DNA of 7,045 nt from Rhodanobacter sp. (GTDB lineage: Bacteria > Pseudomonadota > Gammaproteobacteria > Xanthomonadales > Rhodanobacteraceae), in contig JAPHUU010000148.1 of assembly GCA_026193555.1 (NCBI GenBank), forward strand, positions 1-7,045, written 5' to 3'. The notes beneath the pieces were generated by a model. The model saw nothing but the letters and a program-made list of their open reading frames with translations. It ran no database searches and had not been told where the DNA came from. A program made the position numbers and the translations under genes. This document shows, in pieces, positions 1 through 7,044 of the stretch (position 1 is the first letter of the stretch; each line of letters opens with the position of its first letter).

Positions 1-200
1 CGCTCGGCGATATCGCGGCCGACTTCGGTCAGCAGCACCTTGCGCGGCGTGCGCTCGACCAGCGGCACGCCCAGTTCGTCCTCCAGCTTCCTGATCTGCG
101 TCGACAAGGTCGGCTGGCTGACAAAGCAGGCTTCGGCGGCATGGCCGAAATGCCGATGTTCGGCCAGGGCCACCAGGTACTGGAGATCGCGCAGATTCAT
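1..200 (-). CDS. oxyR: OxyR-like hydrogen-peroxide-sensing LysR regulator (N-terminal part, truncated by window edge)
   Basis: The minus strand opens with ATG at 200-198 and stays open for 66 codons to the window edge. It begins [20 protein letters not shown] and contains [20 protein letters not shown] and [14 protein letters not shown]. This is the LysR winged helix-turn-helix (helices at about residues 19-40), and the wording matches the OxyR N-terminus as I remember it from E. coli and Xanthomonas. OxyR is a cytoplasmic tetramer that senses H2O2 through a cysteine pair in its C-terminal domain and activates catalase and alkyl hydroperoxide reductase genes. The sensing cysteines lie outside this window and cannot be checked. 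The start is supported by GAGG six bases upstream (207-210 on the plus strand). A promoter and OxyR-like half-sites lie just upstream, suggesting autoregulation. Another LysR member is possible, but the match is specific. Confidence 0.9.
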   Translation of the reverse strand, partial: MNLRDLQYLVALAEHRHFGHAAEACFVSQPTLSTQIRKLEDELGVPLVERTPRKVLLTEVGRDIAE

Positions 201-221
201 CGCTGGCCTCGGCAGATATCC

Positions 222-261
222 ATAGAAGGTGCCTATCGACATGATGATAGACATCAACTCT
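222..261. promoter_or_regulatory. Candidate OxyR operator (four half-sites)
   Basis: Two dyads of the OxyR type ATAG-N7-CTAT are visible. The first is ATAG (222-225), seven bases, CTAT (233-236), a perfect match to the outer bases. The second is ATAG (247-250), seven bases, CTCT (258-261), with one mismatch. In the OxyR consensus the two dyads are separated by 7 bases; here 10 bases separate them. The site starts 22 bases upstream of the oxyR start codon and overlaps its likely promoter, so autoregulation is the natural reading. It could also serve a transcript running to the right. Binding is inferred. Confidence 0.45.
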
Positions 262-271
262 GACAATTCAA
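244..271 (-). promoter_or_regulatory. Probable sigma70 promoter of oxyR
   Basis: Read on the minus strand, TTGAAT (plus-strand 266-271) is followed after 16 bases by TATCAT (244-249). These match the -35 consensus at 4 of 6 and the -10 consensus at 5 of 6. The predicted start of transcription is near 237, giving an oxyR leader of about 37 bases. The spacer and -10 overlap the right-hand half of the candidate OxyR operator, and the left-hand half covers the predicted start. OxyR bound there should block its own promoter, as known for E. coli oxyR. The promoter call is by eye. Confidence 0.5.
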
Positions 272-300
272 GGGCCGACCTTGACCTGCAACATGCCGAT

Positions 301-470
301 CGTCGGCGCGGGATGTCGTGAAGGTGTGATTCGGGCGGAGAACCCGCGCTCGAGGCATCGGCTGCGTTCTCTTGCGCGACATCCCCCCGCATTTCATGAC
401 CTTCCCTCTGTCGATGCGCGGGCTCCCCCGAACGGTGACGAAGTCCCCCTTCGTCACCGCTTTCTTGTCC
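301..470 (+). ncRNA. Candidate oxyR-divergent structured RNA (OxyS-like position) or M1-gene leader
   Basis: No convincing protein is coded in the 376-base gap between oxyR and the aminopeptidase. On the plus strand the stretch can fold: 310-320 pairs with 375-385 (11 pairs, one G-T type), with a small CGGG/CCCG hairpin inside (332-335 with 343-346). It ends in an 11-bp hairpin at 433-459 followed by TTTCTT. A terminator here has no upstream plus-strand gene to serve, so either a short RNA ends here or it acts in the aminopeptidase leader. A start near 301 would place the OxyR-like dyads around -47 and -72, usual for LysR-type activation, but the matching -10 (CAACAT, 289-294) is weak. An alternative -10 is GACAAT (262-267). 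The ends are approximate. Confidence 0.25.
433..466 (+). terminator. Rho-independent terminator-like hairpin upstream of the M1 gene
   Basis: CGGTGACGAAG (433-443) and CTTCGTCACCG (449-459) form a perfect 11-bp stem with a 5-base loop. A C and then TTTCTT (461-466) follow on the plus strand. On the minus strand the hairpin has no T run, so it is directional. It lies about 110 bases before the aminopeptidase start codon and about 230 bases beyond the oxyR start, with no plus-strand gene between. It is therefore either the end of a small RNA or an attenuator. A separate 10-bp palindrome, CGGGTACCCG, sits directly after it at 471-480. Confidence 0.5.
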
Positions 471-576
471 CGGGTACCCGATGTCCCGGCAGGCCATGCC
501 TTCCGGCACTAGGTCACGCACGCCGACCGCCGTAGCGTTGGGGATCTGTATTTCCAGCCCGAAAAAGAGAGCCGCC

Positions 577-3258
577 ATGCGCAAGGTCATCCGTCCGCTG
601 TTGCTCACCGCGCTCGCTGCGTGCTGTGCCACTGCCATTGCCGCACCGGCCGAAAAGGCACCACAGGGCAGGTTGCCCGGCTGGGCGGTGCCGCAGTCCT
701 ACCAGATCGCGTTCAAGGTCGATCCGGCGCAGCAGGATTTCTCCGGCACCGCCACGATCAAGGTCAAGCTGAACCGGGCGTCGGATCACCTGTGGCTGGA
801 CGGAAAGGAGCTGAAGGTCGCCAAGGTGACCGTCACCGACGCCGCCGGCAAGACCCGCACCGCCAAGTACGTCGATGTCGACCCCAAGGCCGGCGTGGTG
901 CGGGTGGATTTCGGCAGCACCATGAAGCCGCAGCAGCTGACCCTGACGTTCGACTACACCGCACCGCTCAACGCGCAGCTGCAGGGGCTGTACAAGGTCA
1001 GCGCCAAGGGCCGGCCGTATGCGATGACGCAGATGGAGCCGATCAGCGCGCGCTACGCGTTTCCGAGTTTCGACGAGCCGGGCTTCAAGACCCCGTTCGA
1101 CATCCGTCTCACCATTCCCGAAGGTGAGACGGCGGTCGCCAATACCCTGCAGATCAAGGAAGCCCCGGCCGGCAAGGGCTGGAAGACCCTGACCTTCGCG
1201 CCGACGCTGCCGCTGCCGACCTATCTGGTGGCGTTTGGTGTCGGCCCGTGGAGCATCGCCAGCGCACCGGACATCGCCCCCGACGCCTACCGCGCCAAAC
1301 CGCTGCCGCTGCGCGGCATTGCCGCCGCTGGCGAAGCGCACCGCATGCAGCACGTGCTGAGCGAGACGCCCAGCATCATCCATGCACTGGAGAACTACTA
1401 CGGCTTCGGCTATCCGTTCGACAAGCTCGACGTGCTGGCCGCACCGGACTTCGCAGCCGGTGCGATGGAGAACGCCGGCCTGGTCACGTTCCGCGACTGG
1501 CTGCTGCTGCTGGACAAGGATTCGCCGGCGCGCAACGTGCGTGGCTCGTTCAACGTCACCGCGCACGAGCTGGCGCATCAGTGGACCGGCGATACGGTGA
1601 CGCTGGAATGGTGGAACGACATCTGGCTCAACGAAGCATTCGCCACCTGGATGCAGCAGAAGGTCACGATGGAGGTGCACCCGGAGTATCGGGCCGACCT
1701 CGACCGCGTGCGCGGTGCGCAGGGCGCGATGCAGAGCGACAGCCTGGTCAGCGCGCGCCGGATCCGTCAGCCGATCACCGGCAACGGCGACATCATGACC
1801 GCGTTCGACGGCATTACGTATCAGAAGGGCGCGGGCGTGATCAGCATGTTCGAAACCTACGTCGGGCCGAAGACGTTCCAGAACGGCATGCGTGCCTACA
1901 TCCGCAAGCACAAGTTCGGCAACGCGGTGGCCAGCGACCTGGTCGACGCGATTGCCCGTGCGGCTGACAAGGGTGTGGCCTTCAAGCACGCGTTCAACAG
2001 TTTCCTCGACCAGTCCGGCGTGCCCTACGTGCAGATGAAGCTGGAACAGAAAGACGGCAAGACGATCCTGCAGCTGAGTCAGAGCCGTTACCTGCCGCTG
2101 GGCAGCAAGGGCGATCCAAAACGGGTCTGGGGCGTGCCGGTATGTGTGCGCTACGGCACCGCCGACGGCAGCAAGGTCGACTGCGAGATGCTCGACAAGG
2201 CGACCGGTTCGATGGTGCTGGCCGGTGCCAGCGAGCCGACCTGGATCATGCCCAACGCCAATGCCAGCGGCTACTACCGTTTCAGCCTCGACAAGCAGGA
2301 ACTGGCCGGTCTGTCCCGCGAAGTCGGCAAGCTCAGCGATACCGAGCAGCTGGCTTTTGCGGACGCTATCAGTGCCGGTTTCGCGCATGGCGATCTCGAT
2401 GCCGGCGACGTCTTGGCGGCGCTGAAACCGCTGACTGCTTCGAAGGTGCGCGCGGTGGCCACCGCCCCCCTGGCTCAGGTCGAGTGGATCTATCACCACG
2501 AGGCCACCACCGATGCCCAGCGTGCCAGTCTTGCGGCGTGGGCGAGGGAGGCCTACCTGCCGCAACTGCAGGGGCTCGGGTATCGACGCAAGCCCGGCGA
2601 GTCCGAGGACGCCCCACTGCTGCGCAGTTCGCTGGTGCGCGCGCTGGCGTTCGACTTCAAGCTGCCCGAGGTTCGCGCCGCGCTGCTGGAGCAGGGCGAG
2701 GCGGCGCTCAAGCGCAAGCCCGACGGCCGTCTCGACCTGGGCGCCGCCGATCCGGATCTGCTCGGCGATGCCCTCGGCGTGGCGGTGCAGGAGCAGGGCA
2801 AGCCTGCAGTCGATGCGCTGATCGCCGAACTGCCTCTGACCAGCGACGCGGCTTTGCGCAACGGCATTCTCGGTGGTCTGTCGAGCGTCGAAGATCCGAC
2901 CCTCGCCGGGCAGGTACGCGACTTTGCGCTGGACAAGCGGGTCAAGGTGGGCGAGATGGGCTCGTTGTTGATGGGGGGTCGCGACACTGCGGCCGGCCGC
3001 AATGCGATGTGGCGGTGGTTCACCGCGCACTACAAGCAGGTACTCGGCCGCACCGGCAGCTTCGCCGGCGGCTACCTGCCGCGTCTGGCGGCCGGCGGGG
3101 GCTGCTCCACGCCCGAGGTCGAGCGTCTGCATGCGTTCTTTCATTCGCGCATGAGCGATGCAGCGGGCATCGATCGCGGCCTGGCGCAGACCAGCGAATC
3201 GATCCAGTTGTGCGGCGCATTGAAGGCCGCGCAGGATCCTGCGGCGATACTGCGCTGA
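577..3258 (+). CDS. Exported M1-family zinc aminopeptidase with ERAP1-like C-terminal domain
   Basis: This 893-residue protein hydrolyses N-terminal amino acids from peptides. The signal peptide starts [20 protein letters not shown], with likely cleavage near residues 22-23, so it should act in the periplasm or outside the cell. The N-terminal beta domain (about 30-240) is followed by the catalytic domain. It has the exopeptidase motif GAMEN at 295-299 and zinc motif HELAH at 330-334. The third ligand, E353, comes exactly 18 residues later in WLNEAF, and the transition-state tyrosine is Y415 in ITYQKGAG. All active-site residues are present. The C-terminal half (from about 545) is an ERAP1_C-like helical region. 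Length is normal for the family. The start at 577 is chosen because AGAGAG lies just upstream and a signal peptide follows; an in-frame ATG at 481 would bury that signal behind 32 residues. It is not E. coli-type cytosolic PepN, so no symbol is given. Confidence 0.93.
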   Translation: MRKVIRPLLLTALAACCATAIAAPAEKAPQGRLPGWAVPQSYQIAFKVDPAQQDFSGTATIKVKLNRASDHLWLDGKELKVAKVTVTDAAGKTRTAKYVDVDPKAGVVRVDFGSTMKPQQLTLTFDYTAPLNAQLQGLYKVSAKGRPYAMTQMEPISARYAFPSFDEPGFKTPFDIRLTIPEGETAVANTLQIKEAPAGKGWKTLTFAPTLPLPTYLVAFGVGPWSIASAPDIAPDAYRAKPLPLRGIAAAGEAHRMQHVLSETPSIIHALENYYGFGYPFDKLDVLAAPDFAAGAMENAGLVTFRDWLLLLDKDSPARNVRGSFNVTAHELAHQWTGDTVTLEWWNDIWLNEAFATWMQQKVTMEVHPEYRADLDRVRGAQGAMQSDSLVSARRIRQPITGNGDIMTAFDGITYQKGAGVISMFETYVGPKTFQNGMRAYIRKHKFGNAVASDLVDAIARAADKGVAFKHAFNSFLDQSGVPYVQMKLEQKDGKTILQLSQSRYLPLGSKGDPKRVWGVPVCVRYGTADGSKVDCEMLDKATGSMVLAGASEPTWIMPNANASGYYRFSLDKQELAGLSREVGKLSDTEQLAFADAISAGFAHGDLDAGDVLAALKPLTASKVRAVATAPLAQVEWIYHHEATTDAQRASLAAWAREAYLPQLQGLGYRRKPGESEDAPLLRSSLVRALAFDFKLPEVRAALLEQGEAALKRKPDGRLDLGAADPDLLGDALGVAVQEQGKPAVDALIAELPLTSDAALRNGILGGLSSVEDPTLAGQVRDFALDKRVKVGEMGSLLMGGRDTAAGRNAMWRWFTAHYKQVLGRTGSFAGGYLPRLAAGGGCSTPEVERLHAFFHSRMSDAAGIDRGLAQTSESIQLCGALKAAQDPAAILR

Positions 3259-3302
3259 ACCATTTGCGCGGCTGACCCCGACGCTGCACAGCCATGCAAC
3301 GA

Positions 3303-3344
3303 CAACGAAAAAGCCCGCGAAGCGATTCGCGGGCTTTTTCGTTG
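3303..3344. terminator. Bidirectional rho-independent terminator between convergent peptidase genes
   Basis: A perfect 19-bp inverted repeat (3303-3321 and 3326-3344) closes on the four-base loop GCGA. The loop fits the GNRA tetraloop class on the plus-strand RNA. The stem core is GC-rich (GCCCGCG), and the outer part carries five A on the left arm and five T on the right, so each strand supplies its own U run. It lies 44 bases past the stop codon of the M1 aminopeptidase and 45 bases past that of the minus-strand M28 peptidase. This is the placement expected for a shared terminator. Confidence 0.93.
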
Positions 3345-3348
3345 CCTA

Positions 3349-3366
3349 CCGGCGATGCATTGCCGG
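3349..3366. repeat. Short near-palindrome beside the shared terminator
   Basis: CCGGC (3349-3353) and GCCGG (3362-3366) are inverted around GATGCATT, whose core ATGCAT is itself palindromic. The whole 18-base element departs from symmetry only at one base pair. It lies between the large terminator and the M28 stop codon, so it would be the first hairpin met by the M28 transcript. It has no T run of its own and may simply be a 3'-end stem. Confidence 0.35.
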
Positions 3367-3389
3367 CAGGCGTCCCCGGCTGTCCCGTC

Positions 3390-5702
3390 TCAGGACGGCT
3401 TGCGCAGCAGCACGGTCAGCTGATCGAGCTGCGCGCGATAGCGGTCAAGCACCCTGGCCGTGATCACGGCATAGCGGTTGGCCTCATCCCAGCGGCGTCC
3501 CTCGATCGCCTCGCGCACGCCGGGCACGGTCTTGACGCCATAGCCGGTGAGCATGCCGGGCGCATAGATCATGTGCCTGAACCAGGGGCGTCCGGGCAGG
3601 CCGTCGGGATCCGCAAGTGCCTGTTCCATCCGGCCCATCAGCACATTCAGCCGTTCCCGCTGCGTCGCGGGAAGTTTCAGGCCGGCGGCGGCACGCCCGC
3701 GGTAGGCGATTCGGTAGGCTTGCGCGCTCTGCTTCAGCTGTCTGGCCACGCGGTCCAGCGGAGTGAGGTTGATCGCCGGCATATCGGAGTCGCGAGCAGG
3801 CGGCGCGAGCGGCCGGGTCGGATCCGCGTCGAGTGCAAAGGCGTGCTGGTCCAGCAGCAGGTGTTGTTGCCTGGTGGCCTTGCGGGTGCTGTCGGCCAGT
3901 TTGTGCAGTTCGCCGACATAGCGGTCCAGGGTGTCGCTGAAGTCGCCGAAGCGCAGTGGCAGCACCTCGGCATCGGCAGAACGCAGCACGATGTGGCCAG
4001 CGAGCTTCGACAGTGCCACGCCGTATTCGAAGGTCGGATCGCCGAAACGCGCATAGTGGTCGAACGAGTCGTAGCGCGAATGGTAGATGCCGCCGTTGTC
4101 GTCTTCGCCGCCGAAGCCCAGATTCAGCGACGCGATGCCCAGGTGTTCGAGGAAGGCGCTGTAGTCGGAACCCGAGCCGAGTGCGCCGATCGGCAGATCG
4201 CCGCCGGCCGCCGCCAGTTTGGCGATCGTCTTGGCCTCGGGCTTGGCATCCTTGTCGTAGCCGTCGATCAGCAGGTGCGCGCGCAGCCGCTCGCGCACGC
4301 TGACGTGGGTCTCCGGGTCGGCGATGCCATCGGCCACCTGGTTGACCAGATGCTGCAGCGAATGGCTGCCTTCGGCCTCCAGGAAACCGCGACCGTTGGT
4401 ATCGGAGTTGACGTACAGCACGGCCTTGGCCTGCAACTCCCGTGCGTGGGTCTCGGCCCATTCAGTGGAGCCAAGCAGGCCCGGCTCCTCGCCGTCCCAA
4501 CTGGCGTAAACAAGGGTGCGTTGCGGGCGCCAACCCTGCTTGACCAGCACGCCGATCGCCTTCGCCTCGGCCATCAATGCCACGTTGCCGGCCAGCGGAT
4601 CCCACGCGCCGAACATCCAGCCATCGTGGTGGTTGCCGCGCACGATCCACTGGTCGGGCTCGGTCGAGCCCTTGAGCACGGCGATCACGTCGTAGATCGG
4701 CTGCTGCCCCCAGTGCGACTTCACCGTCAGATGCGCCTGGGCACTGCTGGGTCCGACGTGATAGGTCAGCGGCAGCGCGCCGCGCCATGCGGAGGGCGCC
4801 ACCGGGCCGGCCAGTGCCTGCAGCAGCGGCGTGGCGTCGGCGTAGGAGATCGGCAGTACCGGAATTTTCAGGATCGTCTTTGCATCCTTGATTGCCAGGC
4901 GTTTGGCATCCGCCGTCGAGCCGATGCCCGGGGTCAGCGGATCACCGGGATACAGCTGCATGTCGGCAACCGAGCCGCGTTGCACGCCTTGCGCCGGGCG
5001 CCAGCCGCCTTTCGGATAGACGTCGCCCTTGGCATAGCCATCGTCGTGGGGGTCGGAGTAGATGATGCAGCCGACGGCACCGTGTTCCTGCGCCAGCTTG
5101 GGCTTGAGACCGCGCCAGCCACCACCGTAACGGGTGATCACGATCTTGCCGCGTACGTCTATGCCGCGGCGTGCCAGTTCCCGGTAGTCGTCCGGCATGC
5201 CGTAGTTGGCATAGACCAGCGGTGCCGTGACGTCGCCGTCGGCGCCGTAGACGTTGTAGGGCGGCAGGCTGCCTTCGCGGTCGCCCGACGTGGCATCGCC
5301 AGCGACCGCCGGCTCGCTGAGCGCGGCGGTGTAGGGCTGCGGCCCCAGCAATTCCAGCGCCACTTTTTCGGGCGTGGGGTAGAGCACATTGAAGGTCTCG
5401 ATATGCGCGTCCCAGCCCCATTGGCGGAACTTCGCCAACATGAATTCGGCATTGGCCTTGTCGTGCGCTGCGCCCACCTGATTGGGCTGGGACGACATCT
5501 GCTTCAGCCATGCACGCTGGTCGGCTGGATCGAGCTGGGCGTCGAAACGCTGTTCGAGGCTCAGCTGGGTGGTTGCGCCGCCGGCACTGAAACCCAGCAT
5601 GCCCGTATCGTGGTGTTCGCCCCGGCTGGCTGCCATGGCTGTGCCAAGGCTTGCCAGCAGGCAGGTCGCCGCCAGCAACGGGCGCATCTTCAATTGAGTC
5701 AT
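3390..5702 (-). CDS. Exported M28B metallopeptidase, glutamate carboxypeptidase II/PSMA-like
   Basis: This 770-residue protein has a signal peptide (MTQLKMRPLLAATCLLASLG, cleavage near residue 24) and is probably a periplasmic or secreted dizinc peptidase. A PA-type domain (about 150-280) contains GKIVITRYGGGWRG. The M28 domain has the complete set found in PSMA: H358 in GNHHDGW, bridging D368 in GAWDP, catalytic E405 and ligand E406 in WDGEEPG, D434 in VNSDTN, and H541 in IYHSRYDSF. The C-terminal part (about 650-770) resembles the transferrin-receptor-like dimerisation domain (YAPGMLTGYG at 713-722). By my by-eye alignment, the PSMA glutamate-pocket lysine (K699) is replaced by G720, so a C-terminal glutamate substrate is doubtful. 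The start at 5702 is favoured because AAGAGG lies nine bases upstream and the signal peptide follows; an in-frame extension to 5918 does not look coding. Confidence 0.93.
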   Translation of the reverse strand: MTQLKMRPLLAATCLLASLGTAMAASRGEHHDTGMLGFSAGGATTQLSLEQRFDAQLDPADQRAWLKQMSSQPNQVGAAHDKANAEFMLAKFRQWGWDAHIETFNVLYPTPEKVALELLGPQPYTAALSEPAVAGDATSGDREGSLPPYNVYGADGDVTAPLVYANYGMPDDYRELARRGIDVRGKIVITRYGGGWRGLKPKLAQEHGAVGCIIYSDPHDDGYAKGDVYPKGGWRPAQGVQRGSVADMQLYPGDPLTPGIGSTADAKRLAIKDAKTILKIPVLPISYADATPLLQALAGPVAPSAWRGALPLTYHVGPSSAQAHLTVKSHWGQQPIYDVIAVLKGSTEPDQWIVRGNHHDGWMFGAWDPLAGNVALMAEAKAIGVLVKQGWRPQRTLVYASWDGEEPGLLGSTEWAETHARELQAKAVLYVNSDTNGRGFLEAEGSHSLQHLVNQVADGIADPETHVSVRERLRAHLLIDGYDKDAKPEAKTIAKLAAAGGDLPIGALGSGSDYSAFLEHLGIASLNLGFGGEDDNGGIYHSRYDSFDHYARFGDPTFEYGVALSKLAGHIVLRSADAEVLPLRFGDFSDTLDRYVGELHKLADSTRKATRQQHLLLDQHAFALDADPTRPLAPPARDSDMPAINLTPLDRVARQLKQSAQAYRIAYRGRAAAGLKLPATQRERLNVLMGRMEQALADPDGLPGRPWFRHMIYAPGMLTGYGVKTVPGVREAIEGRRWDEANRYAVITARVLDRYRAQLDQLTVLLRKPS

Positions 5703-5775
5703 CGTTTGGTGCCTCTTTCGTGTGAGCAATAGCGGGAGATCCCTGCCGCCGCGCAGCAGTCGGCGATCGGGGTGT

Positions 5776-6057
5776 TTATACGCAAATGGCATCGGTGCCA
5801 TGCAGCCGGGGTGTCTTCGGCTCGGCGAACCAGTCAGTTGGCTGCGCTGCCCTTGACCGGCAAGGCCCCGATCGCACGACCGGGTACTTGGCCAGCCGGC
5901 CCTTGCGCTTGTCGGCATCTTTCACGGACCACTCGGACTTGCGTGATGCCTCGACCTGCCGGGCCCGCCGCCGGGATGCGGATTGCGCGACGGTTGCCGA
6001 ACAGGTGCCGGCAAGCCATGCGCCAGCGAGCGTGGACCAGATGCGGAATGTCGCCAT
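5776..6057 (-). CDS. Probable small basic exported protein, function unknown
   Basis: I do not recognise this 93-residue product. It begins MATFRIWSTLAGAWLAGTCS and continues ATVAQSAS, a credible signal peptide with cleavage after about residue 24 (VAQ region). The rest is rich in Arg and Lys (RRRAR, DKRKGR) with few acidic residues, and has two cysteines (in GPCRS and ICV at the end). GGGAG six bases before the ATG supports translation. The gene lies 73 bases upstream of the M28 gene on the same strand, so they could share a transcript, and it is divergent from the methyltransferase gene. GC at third codon positions looks acceptable in the first two-thirds but weaker near the end, so a late frameshift or a chance open frame remains possible. 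No family is assigned. Confidence 0.45.
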   Translation of the reverse strand: MATFRIWSTLAGAWLAGTCSATVAQSASRRRARQVEASRKSEWSVKDADKRKGRLAKYPVVRSGPCRSRAAQPTDWFAEPKTPRLHGTDAICV

Positions 6058-6167
6058 CGTGTGCTCCCATGATTGCGTCTGGTGGCTTCGCCTGGCGGTC
6101 TTGCCGGCATCTGCGGTCGGCAGCGCGTTCGGCGCCGGCACGGGCGTGCCGTTGTCGTCACATTCAC

Positions 6168-6176
6168 AAGATAGCA
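6168..6176 (-). promoter_or_regulatory. Possible extended -10 element for the small exported-protein gene
   Basis: On the minus strand, TGCTATCTT fits an extended -10 (TGn followed by TATCTT, 4 of 6). No good -35 is seen upstream. It would give a leader of about 105 bases that includes the short inverted repeat GGCACG/CGTGCC (6137-6150). This is weak evidence. No better promoter was found in the 213-base gap between the two divergent start codons, and none convincing for the methyltransferase. Confidence 0.18.
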
Positions 6177-6270
6177 GGGGCGGTGACGCTTGCCTGTGCC
6201 AAGCGGCATACAGCGGCGGCAGCCGTGGTGGAGCACAATTTGCGGAACCACAGCCTGCCGGGAGTTCGTC

Positions 6271-7044
6271 ATGCGTCTGACCATGCTTGTCTTGTTGATT
6301 GCGCTCGCACTGCCACAGGCCGCGCTGGCCAGTGCCTCAAATTCGCAGCCAGCGGCAGCCGCCAGCACGGTGGACAAGGCGATCAGCGATCCGGCGCGCC
6401 AGGCTGATGCGCCCAAGGATGCTCGCCGCAAGATCGCCGAGGTGATGGCCTTCACCGAGGTCAAGCCGGGGCAGAAGGTGCTGGAGCTGATTCCCGGAAG
6501 CGGCTATTTCACCAGGGTATTCAGCGCCATCGTGGGGCCGGCCGGCCATGTGTATGCGTTGTGGCCGAACGAGTACGCGAAGGAGGATGCTGGCGACGTG
6601 GCCGGCTCGCGGAAACTCGCCACTGAACCGCACTACGCCAATGTCAGCGTGTTGACCCAGCCGGCCGCTCGGTTGAGTTCGCCCGAGCCGGTGGATCTCG
6701 TGTTCACCTCACAGAACTACCACGACTATCCGGACAAGTTCATGGGCCGGGTCGCGCCTGCGGTGCTCAACAAGCAGGTGTTCGATGCGCTCAAGCCGGG
6801 CGGCCTGTGGGTGATCATCGATCATGTGGCGCCGGCAGGGTCGGGCATGGCCGATACCGACACGCTGCACCGGATCGATCCGGCGATCGTCCGCCAACAG
6901 GTGGAGGCGGCCGGCTTCGTCTTCGACGGCCAGAGCAATGCGCTGCGCAATCCGGCCGACCCGCACACGATCAAGGTCTTCGACAAGTCGATACGCGGAC
7001 ATACCGATCAGTTCATTTACCGCTTCCGCAAGCCGGCGAAATAG
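6271..7044 (+). CDS. Signal-peptide-bearing class I SAM-dependent methyltransferase-like protein (COG4798 type)
   Basis: This 257-residue protein has the N-terminus MRLTMLVLLIALALPQAALA, a clear signal peptide with cleavage after about residue 20-22, then an Ala/Ser-rich linker. The Rossmann-fold SAM-binding motif I is at 71-80 (LELIPGSGYF). An NYHDYPD segment follows at 149-155, and LKPGGLWVIIDHV at 174-186 is the usual strand after motif III. The ending HRIDP (200-204), LRNPADPH (225-232) and IRGHTDQFIYRFRKP resembles the predicted methyltransferases grouped as COG4798, from memory. No substrate is known to me. GGGAG six bases before the ATG decides the start; the longer open frame to 6190 lacks this and would hide the signal peptide. 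The gene is complete, with its TAG ending one base before the window edge. It is divergent from the small exported-protein gene. Confidence 0.88.
   Translation: MRLTMLVLLIALALPQAALASASNSQPAAAASTVDKAISDPARQADAPKDARRKIAEVMAFTEVKPGQKVLELIPGSGYFTRVFSAIVGPAGHVYALWPNEYAKEDAGDVAGSRKLATEPHYANVSVLTQPAARLSSPEPVDLVFTSQNYHDYPDKFMGRVAPAVLNKQVFDALKPGGLWVIIDHVAPAGSGMADTDTLHRIDPAIVRQQVEAAGFVFDGQSNALRNPADPHTIKVFDKSIRGHTDQFIYRFRKPAK

Noticed and set aside
254..535. Small open frames on both strands in the oxyR-M1 gap (254-457 minus; 281-535 plus)
   Set aside because: Their products are Arg/Pro-rich without signal or domain, no good ribosome site was seen, and the plus frame runs through the terminator-like hairpin.
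481..576. N-terminal extension of the M1 aminopeptidase from an in-frame ATG at 481
   Set aside because: It would put 32 polar residues before an otherwise clean signal peptide, and the ribosome site lies before 577.
514..3144. 876-codon open frame on the minus strand opposite the M1 aminopeptidase
   Set aside because: It is antisense to a gene with complete active-site motifs, its product is low-complexity Arg/Ala/Gly/Gln-rich with no recognisable domain, and such long shadow frames are common in GC-rich genes.
3294..5732. 812-codon open frame on the plus strand opposite the M28 peptidase
   Set aside because: Its start lies within ten bases of the shared terminator and it spans that hairpin; its His/Gly/Val-rich product has no motif, whereas the opposite strand has a full M28 zinc site.
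5834..6070. Alternative minus-strand frame (78 codons) overlapping the small exported-protein gene
   Set aside because: It lacks a signal peptide or motif; its ATG is part of the stretch that serves as ribosome site (GGGAG) for the frame starting at 6057.
6137..6150. Inverted repeat GGCACG-GG-CGTGCC in the divergent gap
   Set aside because: A six-base arm with a two-base loop is expected by chance at this GC content and does not match an operator I know.
5772..6407. 211-codon plus-strand open frame across the small exported-protein gene and into the methyltransferase
   Set aside because: The product is Arg/Ala/Cys-rich with no domain, has no ribosome site, and overlaps better-supported genes in other frames.
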